Shown here: piece after piece, positions 1 through 8,671 of the stretch | How positions within the stretch are numbered: position 1 is the first letter of the stretch | Layout: each line of letters begins with the position of its first letter | Assembly: GCA_000565345.1 (NCBI GenBank) | Contig: AQOF01000008.1 | Location: 1 to 34,032 of the forward strand | DNA length: 34,032 nt | Origin: Salinivibrio costicola subsp. costicola ATCC 33508 = LMG 11651 | Lineage (GTDB): Bacteria; Pseudomonadota; Gammaproteobacteria; Enterobacterales; Vibrionaceae | Direction: 5' to 3' | Notes under the pieces: model-generated | What the model was told of the DNA's origin: nothing | The model's input: the letters and a program-made list of their open reading frames with translations, nothing else | The model's database searches: none | Program-made: the position numbers and the translations under genes

Positions 1-230
1 CTAAGAAAAGACAAACGGCTACGATAAATACTGTTTTGTTCGTCTCTTGCGAGACAAACGAATTGACTGTGCTCTTGTTGGCATCCACTTTTAAAAAAGT
101 GAAATCAAAACAGCTCAAGGCTGTACCAACATGAATTGGTCACTCAGTTCATCGAATAAATCTTTTTGTCTATTCTCAACGAGTGCCCACACAGATTGCA
201 TAGGTCAAATTGTTAAAGAGCGTGTCGACT
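1..230 (-). ncRNA. rRNA operon leader (5' of 16S rRNA)
   Basis: Read on the minus strand, this stretch carries the sequence CTCTTTAACAATTTGACC followed by CAATCTGTGTGGGCACTCG, which closely matches the leader just upstream of 16S rRNA in E. coli and Vibrio. Downstream are small hairpins, for example GTTTGTCTC-GCAA-GAGACGAAC, as expected for the precursor rRNA processing region. The 16S gene itself must lie just outside the window, below position 1. No rRNA body is seen. Confidence 0.8.
211..222 (-). promoter_or_regulatory. boxA antitermination element of the rRNA leader
   Basis: The minus strand reads CGCTCTTTAACA, which matches the boxA consensus TGCTCTTTAACA except at the first base. BoxA recruits NusB/NusE for rRNA antitermination. 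It sits about 60 bases downstream of the promoter hexamers. Confidence 0.75.
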
Positions 231-283
231 TAGTGGTCTGCATTTCGTGACTTACGTCTCGTTGCCCCGTCGACAGGAAGCGC

Positions 284-311
284 AGTATAGAGATCTCAGT
301 TTTTACCGCAA
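284..311 (-). promoter_or_regulatory. rRNA operon promoter (sigma70, stringent type)
   Basis: On the minus strand there is TTGCGG, a 16-bp spacer, then TATACT, followed by a GCGC-rich discriminator. That arrangement is typical of ribosomal promoters. Upstream (312-370) are A/T tracts that could act as UP elements. A second, weaker TAGACA...TATTGT pair farther upstream was seen but is not called. Confidence 0.7.
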
Positions 312-519
312 CCCCTTTTTGCAAAAAAAAACTCACCCGCACAAAAAACAATACTAAGTCGCTTTTTTTGTCTAATTTTAACGTTCAGGCAAGGCTTGTT
401 TTTGTTTGGATTTATTAACATAGTCGAAATTTTCACCTTTCTCTAGAAAAAATGAGGCATACATCATGAAAAGGGGCTGGTAGCATAGTCGGCCTGTTTC
501 TCACTTGGGAGTCATCGAT
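312..519. other. Intergenic, divergent rRNA operon / SMR gene
   Basis: This AT-rich spacer with poly-T/poly-A tracts separates the rRNA promoter (minus) from the SMR efflux gene (plus). I see no ORF with a ribosome site and no riboswitch; in particular I could not recognise a guanidine riboswitch in front of the SMR gene. A promoter for the SMR gene should lie here but no clear hexamer pair stands out. Confidence 0.5.
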
Positions 520-852
520 ATGAAGCACTGGCTTTTTCTGGGGTTTGCGATTGTGGCAGAGGTGATTGCAACGGCGTCACTCAAAAACAGCGACGGCTTT
601 TCAAAGCTCGTCCCTTCGGTGTTAGTCGTAGTGGGGTACAGTTTTTCTTTCTATTTACTCGCGCTGACACTACGCGCTATACCGGTTGGTATCGCTTATG
701 CAATTTGGGCAGGTGCTGGCGTAACATTGATTGCTTTAATTGGCTGGCTTGTCTTTGACCAAAAACTCGATACACCGGCGATTATCGGCATGGTCCTGAT
801 TGTCTCAGGTGTAGCAGTGATGAATGTTTTTTCATCTGCGTCTCCGCACTGA
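520..852 (+). CDS. Small multidrug resistance (SMR) efflux protein, EmrE/QacE-like
   Basis: The 110-residue protein has four hydrophobic helices, exactly the usual length of the EmrE family. These proteins work as inner-membrane dimers that exchange protons for cationic drugs such as quaternary ammonium compounds. The first helix contains the essential glutamate (AIVAEVIATASLK) and helix 3 has the AIWAGAG segment with the conserved tryptophan. The ATG at 520 is preferred over a TTG at 505 because GGAG at 508-511 is well spaced for it and the length then fits the family. It is a single gene that ends just before a bidirectional terminator facing groEL. The actual substrate (toxic cation versus guanidinium) cannot be told from sequence. 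Confidence 0.88.
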   Translation: MKHWLFLGFAIVAEVIATASLKNSDGFSKLVPSVLVVVGYSFSFYLLALTLRAIPVGIAYAIWAGAGVTLIALIGWLVFDQKLDTPAIIGMVLIVSGVAVMNVFSSASPH

Positions 853-881
853 GTCGCGTTATTGGCATCAGTCCGAGAACG

Positions 882-909
882 AAAAAACCCAGCCGAAGCT
901 GGGTTTTTT
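882..909. terminator. Bidirectional rho-independent terminator (SMR gene / groESL)
   Basis: CCCAGC-CGAA-GCTGGG forms a 6-bp stem flanked by A and T runs on both sides. It can stop the SMR transcript (plus). On the minus strand it lies just past the intron's 3' end, so it is probably the original groESL terminator, now separated from groEL by the intron. Confidence 0.85.
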
Positions 910-930
910 CTTTAAGGAGGAGAGGCAAAT

Positions 931-971
931 GTCGGGTAGCAGCGACGCATTACTGCGCCACCGCCCCCTAA
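931..971 (-). ncRNA. Group II intron domain VI with branch-point A and 3' splice site
   Basis: The strand folds as a GGCGCA-GTAA-TGCGTC hairpin extended by G-C and G-U pairs, leaving an A at 937 bulged next to the lower CCC/GGG stem. The bulged A sits seven nucleotides from the intron end at 931, the expected position for the lariat branch nucleotide. Confidence 0.75.
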
Positions 972-1006
972 GAACCGTACGTCGCGAGTTTCCCCGCATA
1001 CGGCTC
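972..1006 (-). ncRNA. Group II intron domain V (catalytic hairpin)
   Basis: The sequence starts GAGCCGTATGCGGGGAAAC and ends GTACGGTTC, giving the typical lower helix, GAAA loop and AGC catalytic triad. It is 35 nt long where 34 is canonical: the 3' arm has one extra G (CGCGACG where CGCACG is expected). Given the many single-base indels elsewhere in the window, the extra G may be a sequencing error, since a real insertion near the bulge could impair splicing. Confidence 0.88.
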
Positions 1007-1088
1007 AAGCTTTATAAGCCCGTACTTGCATACGAGCCAGCAACAAAGATAAGCACTTCAATTAATGAGGTAGCGTCTCTCCGAATTT

Positions 1089-1181
1089 CTACTGATTATC
1101 ACTCTTATAAGCAAACCAGAAGACTACACCCACTAAGGCGATAGTTACTAACAAGCCTAACAGCCAGTACCACATATACAT
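1089..1181 (-). CDS. 30-residue single-helix membrane peptide inside intron domain IV
   Basis: This short gene begins MYMWYWLLGLLV and ends FWFAYKSDNQ; nearly all of it is one transmembrane helix with a charged tail. It is preceded by an almost perfect ribosome site, AGGAAGGAGG at 1197-1188, six bases from the ATG. It starts 18 bases after the stop of the 126-residue gene, so the two look cotranslated from the intron transcript. I do not recognise the family. The MWY start loosely recalls CydX/YbgT-type micropeptides, but the rest does not match. The strong ribosome site and position are the main evidence that it is real. It is unlike usual intron content. Confidence 0.6.
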   Translation of the reverse strand: MYMWYWLLGLLVTIALVGVVFWFAYKSDNQ

Positions 1182-1187
1182 GACGAA

Positions 1188-1197
1188 CCTCCTTCCT
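1188..1197 (-). promoter_or_regulatory. Strong Shine-Dalgarno for the 30-residue peptide
   Basis: The minus strand reads AGGAAGGAGG, ending six bases before the ATG at 1181. It supports translation of an ORF that would otherwise be dismissed as too short. Confidence 0.7.
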
Positions 1198-1199
1198 GT

Positions 1200-1580
1200 T
1201 CAAAACGTATTGTAGGGATTACCGTCAGAATCGACATCGATACCTTTGTGACCCATCATAGGTAGCCCCGTGGCTGGATTGTAGGATTTTCGTTTACGAC
1301 TAACCCTAGGATGATTGTGTGCGTTGTCCTTCACAAACCTAATTACAGTTATAAGCAGGAACACGCTGAACGAAGCCAAAGCAAACTGCCAATGCACGAA
1401 AGTGACCCCAAGCCAAAATACTAACGCTGCAAAGCGATTTTTATGGATGAGGTTCAATAAGCGCATGAGCCAGAACACAATAGGAATGGCCATAACGCCC
1501 CATCCCCAAACTGTGTCAGTTACCATAACAAAACCCAATAACAGGAGAAACAGCCCAAAAACATTTACTAGATGTCTCAT
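1200..1580 (-). CDS. 126-residue membrane protein of unknown function, intron cargo
   Basis: The start codon overlaps the stop of the intron-encoded protein (ATGA), with GGGAG seven bases upstream, so translation is coupled to the maturase gene. The first ~85 residues form three or four hydrophobic segments rich in Leu, Val, Phe and Trp. A basic linker (RVSRKRKS) follows, then a C-terminal tail NPATGLPMMG...GNPYNTF. From memory, similar NPATGLPM...GNP tails end a number of small hypothetical proteins, but I cannot name a family. It lies in domain IV between the IEP and domain V, where introns usually have only a short RNA linker. With the 30-residue peptide it forms a small membrane module carried by the intron. 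Function unknown. Confidence 0.72.
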   Translation of the reverse strand: MRHLVNVFGLFLLLLGFVMVTDTVWGWGVMAIPIVFWLMRLLNLIHKNRFAALVFWLGVTFVHWQFALASFSVFLLITVIRFVKDNAHNHPRVSRKRKSYNPATGLPMMGHKGIDVDSDGNPYNTF

Positions 1581-3325
1581 GACGCTCTCCCTACTGTTGG
1601 TTTTTCATTCAGTTGATTTGAGTCTATCTCAAGTTCCTTTTCGAGAGTAGCCCCCTCTGAATGTTGTCTATGGTGCAATTGCCTGTGACAGTTAATATGC
1701 AACATCATCAAATTCGAGCTCATGTCCGTGCCGCCATCCACTCTTCTGACGATATGGTGAATATCCCATTCATCTTCTGAGTGAAACTGCTGGTGACACA
1801 CCGCACATTTGTAGTCTTGTCTTTCGACAATCTTCCATAGCTTCCAGTTACCCGCCAAAGATTTCTTCAATCTTTGCATTTTCAGACGCTCAAAATATTG
1901 CTCGTCTTCCGGTAGGTAACAATTCGCTGTTGCCCGAATTTTCACATGTTTATCGACTTTCACTCTCGCTGAACTCAGCAAGCGGTAGTGACCGTCTTCC
2001 CCTTTCGGTTTCGGTGCACTGAATACCCAGTTTCTATCACCCACTGTTTTAAAGTATTTTTCTTTAATCCAGCGTTTACGGCGATTCAAATGGATTCGGC
2101 GACACCACTGCCATAACATTTTCCAGATACGATAATCGATATACTTGAATGTCTCACTCGCACATACCCAGCGGTGGTAGTTGCACCATCCTCTGAGCAT
2201 CGGGTTCAACTTCGCTATCACCGCTGAAGCTGGCACCGTTTTATGGCTGTTGAGATAATCTCGTATACCGCGCAGAAAATTCTTCACGTTTTTCTTTGAC
2301 GGCTTAATCAACATCTTGCCGTCGTATTTACGCAAATTCTGCCCGAGAAAATCGAACCCGTCGTCTATATGCGTGATCAGCGTTTTTTCTGCTGACAATT
2401 GCAACCCACGTTCTGCCATAAAGGCTTCAACTATTGGTAAGACCTTATCTTCTAGTAGCTCTTTCGAGATCCCAGTGACGATGAAGTCATCTGCATAACG
2501 CACATAGTTGACCTTAGTTTTGTAACTGGCTTTTGTGTTCTTCTTCCCGAAGTGGGATTCGAGCACCGTTTCCAGTCCGTCTAAGGCCATATTGGCGAGT
2601 ACAGGTGAGATAATCCCACCTTGCGGTGTACCCGCCTCCGTCGAGTTAAACTTCCCAGATTCCATGAATCCGGCTTTCAGCCATTTCTTAAGTATCGCCT
2701 TATCCATAGGAATATTGGCGATAAGCCAGTCATGGCTGATAAAGTCAAAACACCCTTTGATATCACCCTCCAGTACCCAACGGGCACTGGCCTTGCGACT
2801 GAGGTTCACGAAACATTGTTCGATAGCATCAGCACAAGAGCGATTCGGGCGAAAGCCATAGCTGTTTCGATCCGCCGTGGTTTCCGATATGGGTTCAAGA
2901 GCTAACAGGTATAGTGCCTGCATTGCTCTATCACGCATGGTTGGTATTCCCAGCGGCCTACGCTTGCCATTAGCTTTAGGAATATAGACTCGCCTCAGCG
3001 GACTTGGCTTATAGCCTTTACGCATCAGTTGGTCTATAGCTCCCCATTTCAAGGCAGGAGTGTTCCAGATTTCTCCATCAACACCCGGTGTGTTTTTCCC
3101 TCTGTTTTCAGTGACGCGCCGAATGGCTATCACCTTGGCAGCAAACGAACGAGTTAACATGCGTTGCAGTCTTTTGACCTGTCGCCAGTCAGACTTTTTC
3201 GTTGCCTTTGCGATCCGTACCTGTAGCCCTCTCACCGTACGATACATTAGTGACCAGTCGATGCTGTGCCACTGCTGTGTCTGGTGGGAGGATGCAGATA
3301 CGTCAATTTGCATTGAAGTATGCAC
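1577..3325 (-). CDS. ltrA: Group II intron-encoded protein: reverse transcriptase, maturase and HNH endonuclease
   Basis: This 582-residue protein helps the intron RNA splice and retrohome. Seen in order: N-terminal RT-0/RT blocks (IPKANGKRRPLGIPTMRDR near residues 115-133), the palm with GTPQGGIISPVLAN and the catalytic YADD at about 277-280, the maturase X domain with PMLRGWCNYHRW near 375-386, and a C-terminal HNH nuclease (CAVC...HHIVRRVDGGTDMSSNLM...CHRQLHH) at about 507-552. All key residues look intact. The GTG at 3325 is chosen because GGAGG lies eight bases upstream; an ATG four codons in is possible, and the open frame extends 20 codons farther. The RT and HNH make-up suggests a chloroplast-like (CL/IIB) lineage. 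Expression would depend on groESL transcription. Confidence 0.9.
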   Translation of the reverse strand: MHTSMQIDVSASSHQTQQWHSIDWSLMYRTVRGLQVRIAKATKKSDWRQVKRLQRMLTRSFAAKVIAIRRVTENRGKNTPGVDGEIWNTPALKWGAIDQLMRKGYKPSPLRRVYIPKANGKRRPLGIPTMRDRAMQALYLLALEPISETTADRNSYGFRPNRSCADAIEQCFVNLSRKASARWVLEGDIKGCFDFISHDWLIANIPMDKAILKKWLKAGFMESGKFNSTEAGTPQGGIISPVLANMALDGLETVLESHFGKKNTKASYKTKVNYVRYADDFIVTGISKELLEDKVLPIVEAFMAERGLQLSAEKTLITHIDDGFDFLGQNLRKYDGKMLIKPSKKNVKNFLRGIRDYLNSHKTVPASAVIAKLNPMLRGWCNYHRWVCASETFKYIDYRIWKMLWQWCRRIHLNRRKRWIKEKYFKTVGDRNWVFSAPKPKGEDGHYRLLSSARVKVDKHVKIRATANCYLPEDEQYFERLKMQRLKKSLAGNWKLWKIVERQDYKCAVCHQQFHSEDEWDIHHIVRRVDGGTDMSSNLMMLHINCHRQLHHRQHSEGATLEKELEIDSNQLNEKPTVGRAS

Positions 3326-4433
3326 CTTGCTTTCCTCCATTAACGATAAGTTAAACAAGCAACACAAGGCGCATCTGTGCCCCATAGGGCAGAGATTTAC
3401 CCTATGAGGCTTGAACTTGTTGCTGACAGTACCCTAGATCCTCAAATAGGAAAGGTAACGCCCACAATTGGACTCTGACAGTTTCAACTACCGTAAACTT
3501 GACGGCTTTACTGATTTTCACGCAATTAAAGACCAAGCAGACGTGGGCCCCGTTTCCGGTGAAAGCACGTTGGCTTTCTATCCAGCTCATTACAAGCTGG
3601 CTTTCGCTTTTTCTGCTCTCCTGTGCCCGCATCCTCAACAGCGCCTCTTACGAGTTGCCTGCCCTATTGGGGCAAAGATACGGGATTTCCGAGTTCCGTT
3701 TTCATTACACGAGTTACTTAGGTTCTACCTATCCACCGATGGCGCATGAGTCAGCGTATCCCCAGATGTAAAAGAGATAACCGGCCATATACCTTTTGGT
3801 CAGAGCGTTAGTGGCGACTAATCTTCCCAAAGGGATACTTAGTCGTCACGACAATAGCGTTACGCTCGTCGCGGCTGACGGTGTTTATTAGTAGTTCACT
3901 TACGTTAACCATATAACTCAGCCTAGCCCCTCAACCACCTGCTATTGGCGATTGTCTTAACCTTCACTTCGCAGTAAGGATTAACCACTTGCGTGGGGGT
4001 ACATTGTCAGGAAGCTCCGCACACCGCGTTACCGCAGATGCACTATCCCTAGGCTACTATTGGCTGAACAATAGGTCTCACTGCCCAATCACCTACCCGT
4101 TCGAGTATGAAATTGGTTAAGACAATAATGAAAACAGCTTCGCACCGTGTAGGTGGCTCAAGCTTAAATAAGACACGAATATTCCCGTTACTTCACAGAC
4201 ACTGATAGCGCTGCTTCAACGTATATCATTCGCCTAAAGCGAGGGACACAGACTTTCGCCCATGCCTAAAATCGGACCTCTTACGAGGACCGATATTCGG
4301 GCTTGGGTTAAGCCCGAATATCGGGTTTTATTTATTTGCTATTTCGGCGGGTGGGATAGTAACCACGACATAAAATTAGTGGTTACTATGGACGTAGCCC
4401 GCTCGGCTAGCTACCTACGCGACTCTCGTCGCA

Positions 4434-4434
<1 letters not shown>
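3326..4434 (-). ncRNA. Group II intron 5' ribozyme region (domains I-III and start of IV)
   Basis: There is no credible gene in this 1.1-kb stretch. It is highly structured: TAGTAACCAC/GTGGTTACTA around 4368, a perfect 15-bp hairpin at 4290-4324 (CCGATATTCGGGCTT and its complement), and many shorter helices. EBS1 (TACATC, 3770-3765) falls here. The roughly 1.05-1.1 kb before the IEP is longer than most group II introns I know, suggesting extra helices in domain I or a long domain IV arm. Confidence 0.75.
3765..3770 (-). other. Exon-binding site 1 (EBS1) of the intron
   Basis: TACATC on the minus strand is the exact reverse complement of GATGTA, the last six bases of the groEL exon (4440-4435). 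The match supports the placement of the 5' splice site at 4434/4435. EBS2 was not assigned. Confidence 0.6.
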
Positions 4435-6094
<1,660 letters not shown>

Positions 6095-6122
6095 TTACGT
6101 TATTGATTGGAGGTGAAATGAA

Positions 6123-6412
6123 TTACTCAACGATTGCCATAATGTCGCTTTCAGACAAGATCAAAACCTCTTGACCCTCGATCTTTTCGGTTTTGGTACC
6201 AAAGCTTCAGAGAAGATAACAGTGTCACCCACTTGAACGTCCAACGGCTGCACACTGCCGTTTTCAAGAATACGGCCTTTACCTACCGCCAGTACTTTAC
6301 CGCGGGTAGATTTTTCTGCAGCAGAACCAGTTAACACGATGCCGCCCGCTGATTTAGACTCAGCTTCTTGGCGCTCAACGATAACGCGATCATGTAGTGG
6401 ACGAATGTTCAT
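6123..6412 (-). CDS. groES: Co-chaperonin GroES (Hsp10), frameshifted in this sequence
   Basis: GroES caps the GroEL cylinder as a heptamer. The N-terminus [16 protein letters not shown], the mobile loop [12 protein letters not shown] (residues 18-29) and [10 protein letters not shown] are all clear. Near 6205 the sequence GAAGCTTTGG should be GAAGGCTTTGG; restoring the G gives ...[21 protein letters not shown]... ending at TAA 6125-6123, for the standard 96 residues. As with groEL, one base is missing from a GG pair. It is 43 bases upstream of groEL in the same operon. Confidence 0.93.
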
Positions 6413-6504
6413 CGGTCGTCTCCTGAATTAGTAATGATGTTCCGTTTGATGAAGTAAGTATGCACACAGGCCGTACATGCGTCCGGTACCTGATGTCTCT
6501 CCCT

Positions 6505-6535
6505 ATGTGGGGACGGACTTTTTCTTTCCCAAGGG
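6505..6535 (-). promoter_or_regulatory. Probable sigma32 heat-shock promoter of groESL
   Basis: On the minus strand, CCCTTGGGA (compare CTTGAAA) is followed after about 15 bases by CCCCACAT (compare CCCCATNT), some 90 bases before groES. This fits an RpoH promoter with a good -10 and a partly matching -35. No CIRCE repeat is seen. Confidence 0.6.
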
Positions 6536-6631
6536 CTTTACAGCAATTTTTTTGTTTTTTTTAGACACGTAACTTTCTCACCTTATGCGGATCCGCTAGG
6601 GTAAGCCGTCCCAACTCAGCGATCAGAGACT

Positions 6632-7982
6632 ATGAACGATAAACACGGGTTGCTTTCTGCTCCAATTAATCAAACCTTGCGCAAAATGACTATTCCGATG
6701 GTGTTCGGCCTGTTTGCGATCATCATGTTCAACGTGGTTGATACCTTTTTTATCTCGCAGCTAGGGACAGAGGCGTTGGCTGCGGTGAGTTTTACCTTTC
6801 CTATCACCTTTGCGGTGAACTCCATCACTCTCGGGTTAGGAGTCGGTATTGCAGCACTTGTCGGACGTTTACTCGGCCAAGGAGATCACCAAGATGCGGC
6901 GCGCGTATCAACCCACGGATTATTATTGGCCTTGTTGCTCGTGATGTTGGTTGGCTGGTTGGGTGCTGCCACCATTGTTCCCGTTTTTTCTGCATTAGGC
7001 GCCAGTAAAGATTTACTTCCACTGATCCATGAATATATGCAGATATGGTACCTCACGATTCCTTTATTGGTGGTACCGATGGCAGGTAATGCCGCCATTC
7101 GTGCCACAGGTGATACCAAAACCCCAGCCAAAATCATGATGGTCTCTGGGCTGATTAATGGCGTTCTCGACCCCTTGCTGATTTTTGGTTTAGGCCCTTT
7201 CCCTGAACTAGGCGTGCAAGGTGCCGCTATCGCCAGTGCCTTGAGCTGGGCCGGAGCCATGCTCGCTGCACTTATCGTACTCACTCGACGAGAGCAGCTA
7301 CTGATTGCGCCGCAATGGCAACAGATTGGCACCGATGTGAGCCAAATTCTTAAAATTGGCATGCCTGCTGGAATGACCAATGCGCTCAACCCCGCCGCAG
7401 CTGCCATATTAATGATGATGCTCGCCTCACAAGGCACAGAAAGCGTTGCCGCCTATGGCGCCGCGCAACGGATTGAAGCGATTTTATTGATAGTGATGAT
7501 GGCAATGACGTCTTCGCTTACGCCCTTAATGTCGCAAAACTTTGGCGCCCAATACCATCAGCGGGCCTTTCAGGCGCTGTTCAGTGCGATGCGCTTTGCT
7601 ATCTTGTTCCAATTTGCCTTGTACTTATCGCTGTGGCCTTTTATCGATCTGATTGCGGATGTGTTCAGTGACGATGTGCGGGTTCAACAAGAAATTGCCC
7701 ACTATTTGATGGTGGTCCCGGCCAGTTACGGCTTACAAGGCACCTTGATGTTATTGGTGCGGCGGCCTGAATGCCATGAAGCGTTCGCTGCATTCGTTCG
7801 CCTGCAACCTAGTCCGTTTGTTTGTTTTCTTAGTGCCCTGTGCGTGGCTGGGCGGCATGGTCAACGGCACCCATGGCCTGTTTGCGGGAATCGCTGTTGC
7901 CAATCTACTGGCCGGTATTATGGCGTACCTGTATGCCGTGGTGTTGCACCGTCAAACACTGGCTTCGTCACTGCCGGTCTGA
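6632..7982 (+). CDS. MATE-family multidrug/cation efflux transporter, frameshifted
   Basis: This is a 12-helix inner-membrane exporter of the MATE family, which uses Na+ or H+ gradients to expel cationic drugs. Family signs include MTIPMVFGLFAIIMFNVVDTFFISQLGTEALAA at the N-terminus, the repeat half beginning ILKIGMPAGMTNALNPAAAAI, and IRATGDTKTP. After about codon 376 the reading frame breaks near 7760-7768 (one extra base, probably in GGCGGCC); the last 70 residues (LNAMKRSLHS...QTLASSLPV) continue in the next frame to 7982. Corrected length is about 449 residues, normal for the family. It stands alone, convergent with the MarR gene. Confidence 0.85.
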
Positions 7983-8013
7983 TCCAAGTGATACACTCGG
8001 TGCTGCAAGGCAT

Positions 8014-8424
8014 CTAATGCCTGATATAAGGTTGATACTGCGCCGCACTGAGTCCCTCAAGCATGGCTTTTTCCCACTCCAACACCTTGGGAATAATGGT
8101 CTGATAATGGGTGCGGCCTTTGTCGGTCAAATGGACTAACGCGGCGCGCTGATCACCTTGGCACGCGCGTCGCTCTACCAACTGATGCTGCTCTAAACGG
8201 GTAAGCAAGCGCGACACTTTCACTTTATCCAACCGCGTTTCTGCGGCTAAGTCTTTCGCCATCACGCCATCCCGTGCGCCCAAAGAGGCCAGCACGCGCC
8301 ATTCTGGACGCGACAATCCAAACTCTGCTTCATAACGTGCCGCAAGACTATCGGCAACCAGCTCTGCGGTGTGAACTAATTTGTAGGGCAAAAAACTGTC
8401 AAGGGCTAGGTGCGGAACGGTCAT
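8014..8424 (-). CDS. MarR-family transcriptional regulator, probably of the homogentisate cluster
   Basis: The 136-residue protein has a winged helix-turn-helix: LSRPEWRVLASLG, then MAKDLAAETRLDKVKVSRLLTRLEQHQLVERR, then the wing DQRAALVHLTDKG. It is transcribed away from hmgA, the usual layout for a local repressor. A MarR-type regulator (called HmgQ, from memory) controls tyrosine degradation in vibrios; the identity here is inferred from position. The ATG at 8424 is preferred; a TTG at 8439 lies inside the palindrome TTTCAATTGAAA. That overlap with a putative operator suggests autorepression. Neither start has a strong ribosome site. Confidence 0.82.
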   Translation of the reverse strand: MTVPHLALDSFLPYKLVHTAELVADSLAARYEAEFGLSRPEWRVLASLGARDGVMAKDLAAETRLDKVKVSRLLTRLEQHQLVERRACQGDQRAALVHLTDKGRTHYQTIIPKVLEWEKAMLEGLSAAQYQPYIRH

Positions 8425-8432
8425 ATCATTTA

Positions 8433-8446
8433 GTTTCAATTGAAAT
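8433..8446. promoter_or_regulatory. Palindromic operator candidate at the MarR gene start
   Basis: GTTTCAATTGAAAT is a near-perfect inverted repeat of GTTTC half-sites with a 4-bp centre, placed over the start of the regulator gene. It resembles the second site at 8610-8623. Confidence 0.5.
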
Positions 8447-8609
8447 CATATACCTTACTTTACGAGAGGCGTCGATAAGATGCAAAGGTAGTGCTTTGTT
8501 TACACTTACGGTTTTTAGGCGGCAAAAATACTGAACAGACAAGGTAAAATATTTGTTAACAGTACGTTGCTTTTTATCTTGTCTGCTCGCTAGTATAAAT
8601 GGATAGATT

Positions 8610-8623
8610 GTTTCTTTTGAAAC
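8610..8623. promoter_or_regulatory. Palindromic operator candidate in front of hmgA
   Basis: GTTTCTTTTGAAAC is an inverted repeat with the same GTTTC-N4-GAAAC form as 8433-8446. It lies just after a possible -10 element (TATAAA, 8594-8599) and about 50 bases before hmgA, where bound repressor would block transcription. Confidence 0.55.
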
Positions 8624-8671
8624 TATTTGGCCGTACCGGTGACCACGGCCGCCCAGCACAAGGAGCGAGAT

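Noticed and set aside
824-1144. Open frame of 106 codons on the plus strand
   Set aside because: It runs antisense across the terminator and intron domains V and VI; no family resemblance and the RNA structure explains the sequence.
3402-3771. Several 78-93 codon ORFs on both strands in the intron 5' region
   Set aside because: They overlap each other and the structured ribozyme RNA, with no ribosome sites or family resemblance.
4141-4145. Alternative intron 5' end at another GTGCG on the minus strand (also one near 4019-4023)
   Set aside because: The flanking bases do not pair with a good EBS1, and the GTGCGAC at 4434 is exact, abuts groEL and has a perfect EBS1/IBS1 match.
4290-4324. Perfect 15-bp hairpin followed by GGTTTTATTT as a plus-strand terminator
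   Set aside because: There is no plus-strand gene before it and it falls inside the intron, so it is better read as an intron RNA helix.
8426-8659. 77-codon minus-strand ORF over the MarR/hmgA intergenic space
   Set aside because: It crosses both operator candidates, has no ribosome site and no family-like sequence.
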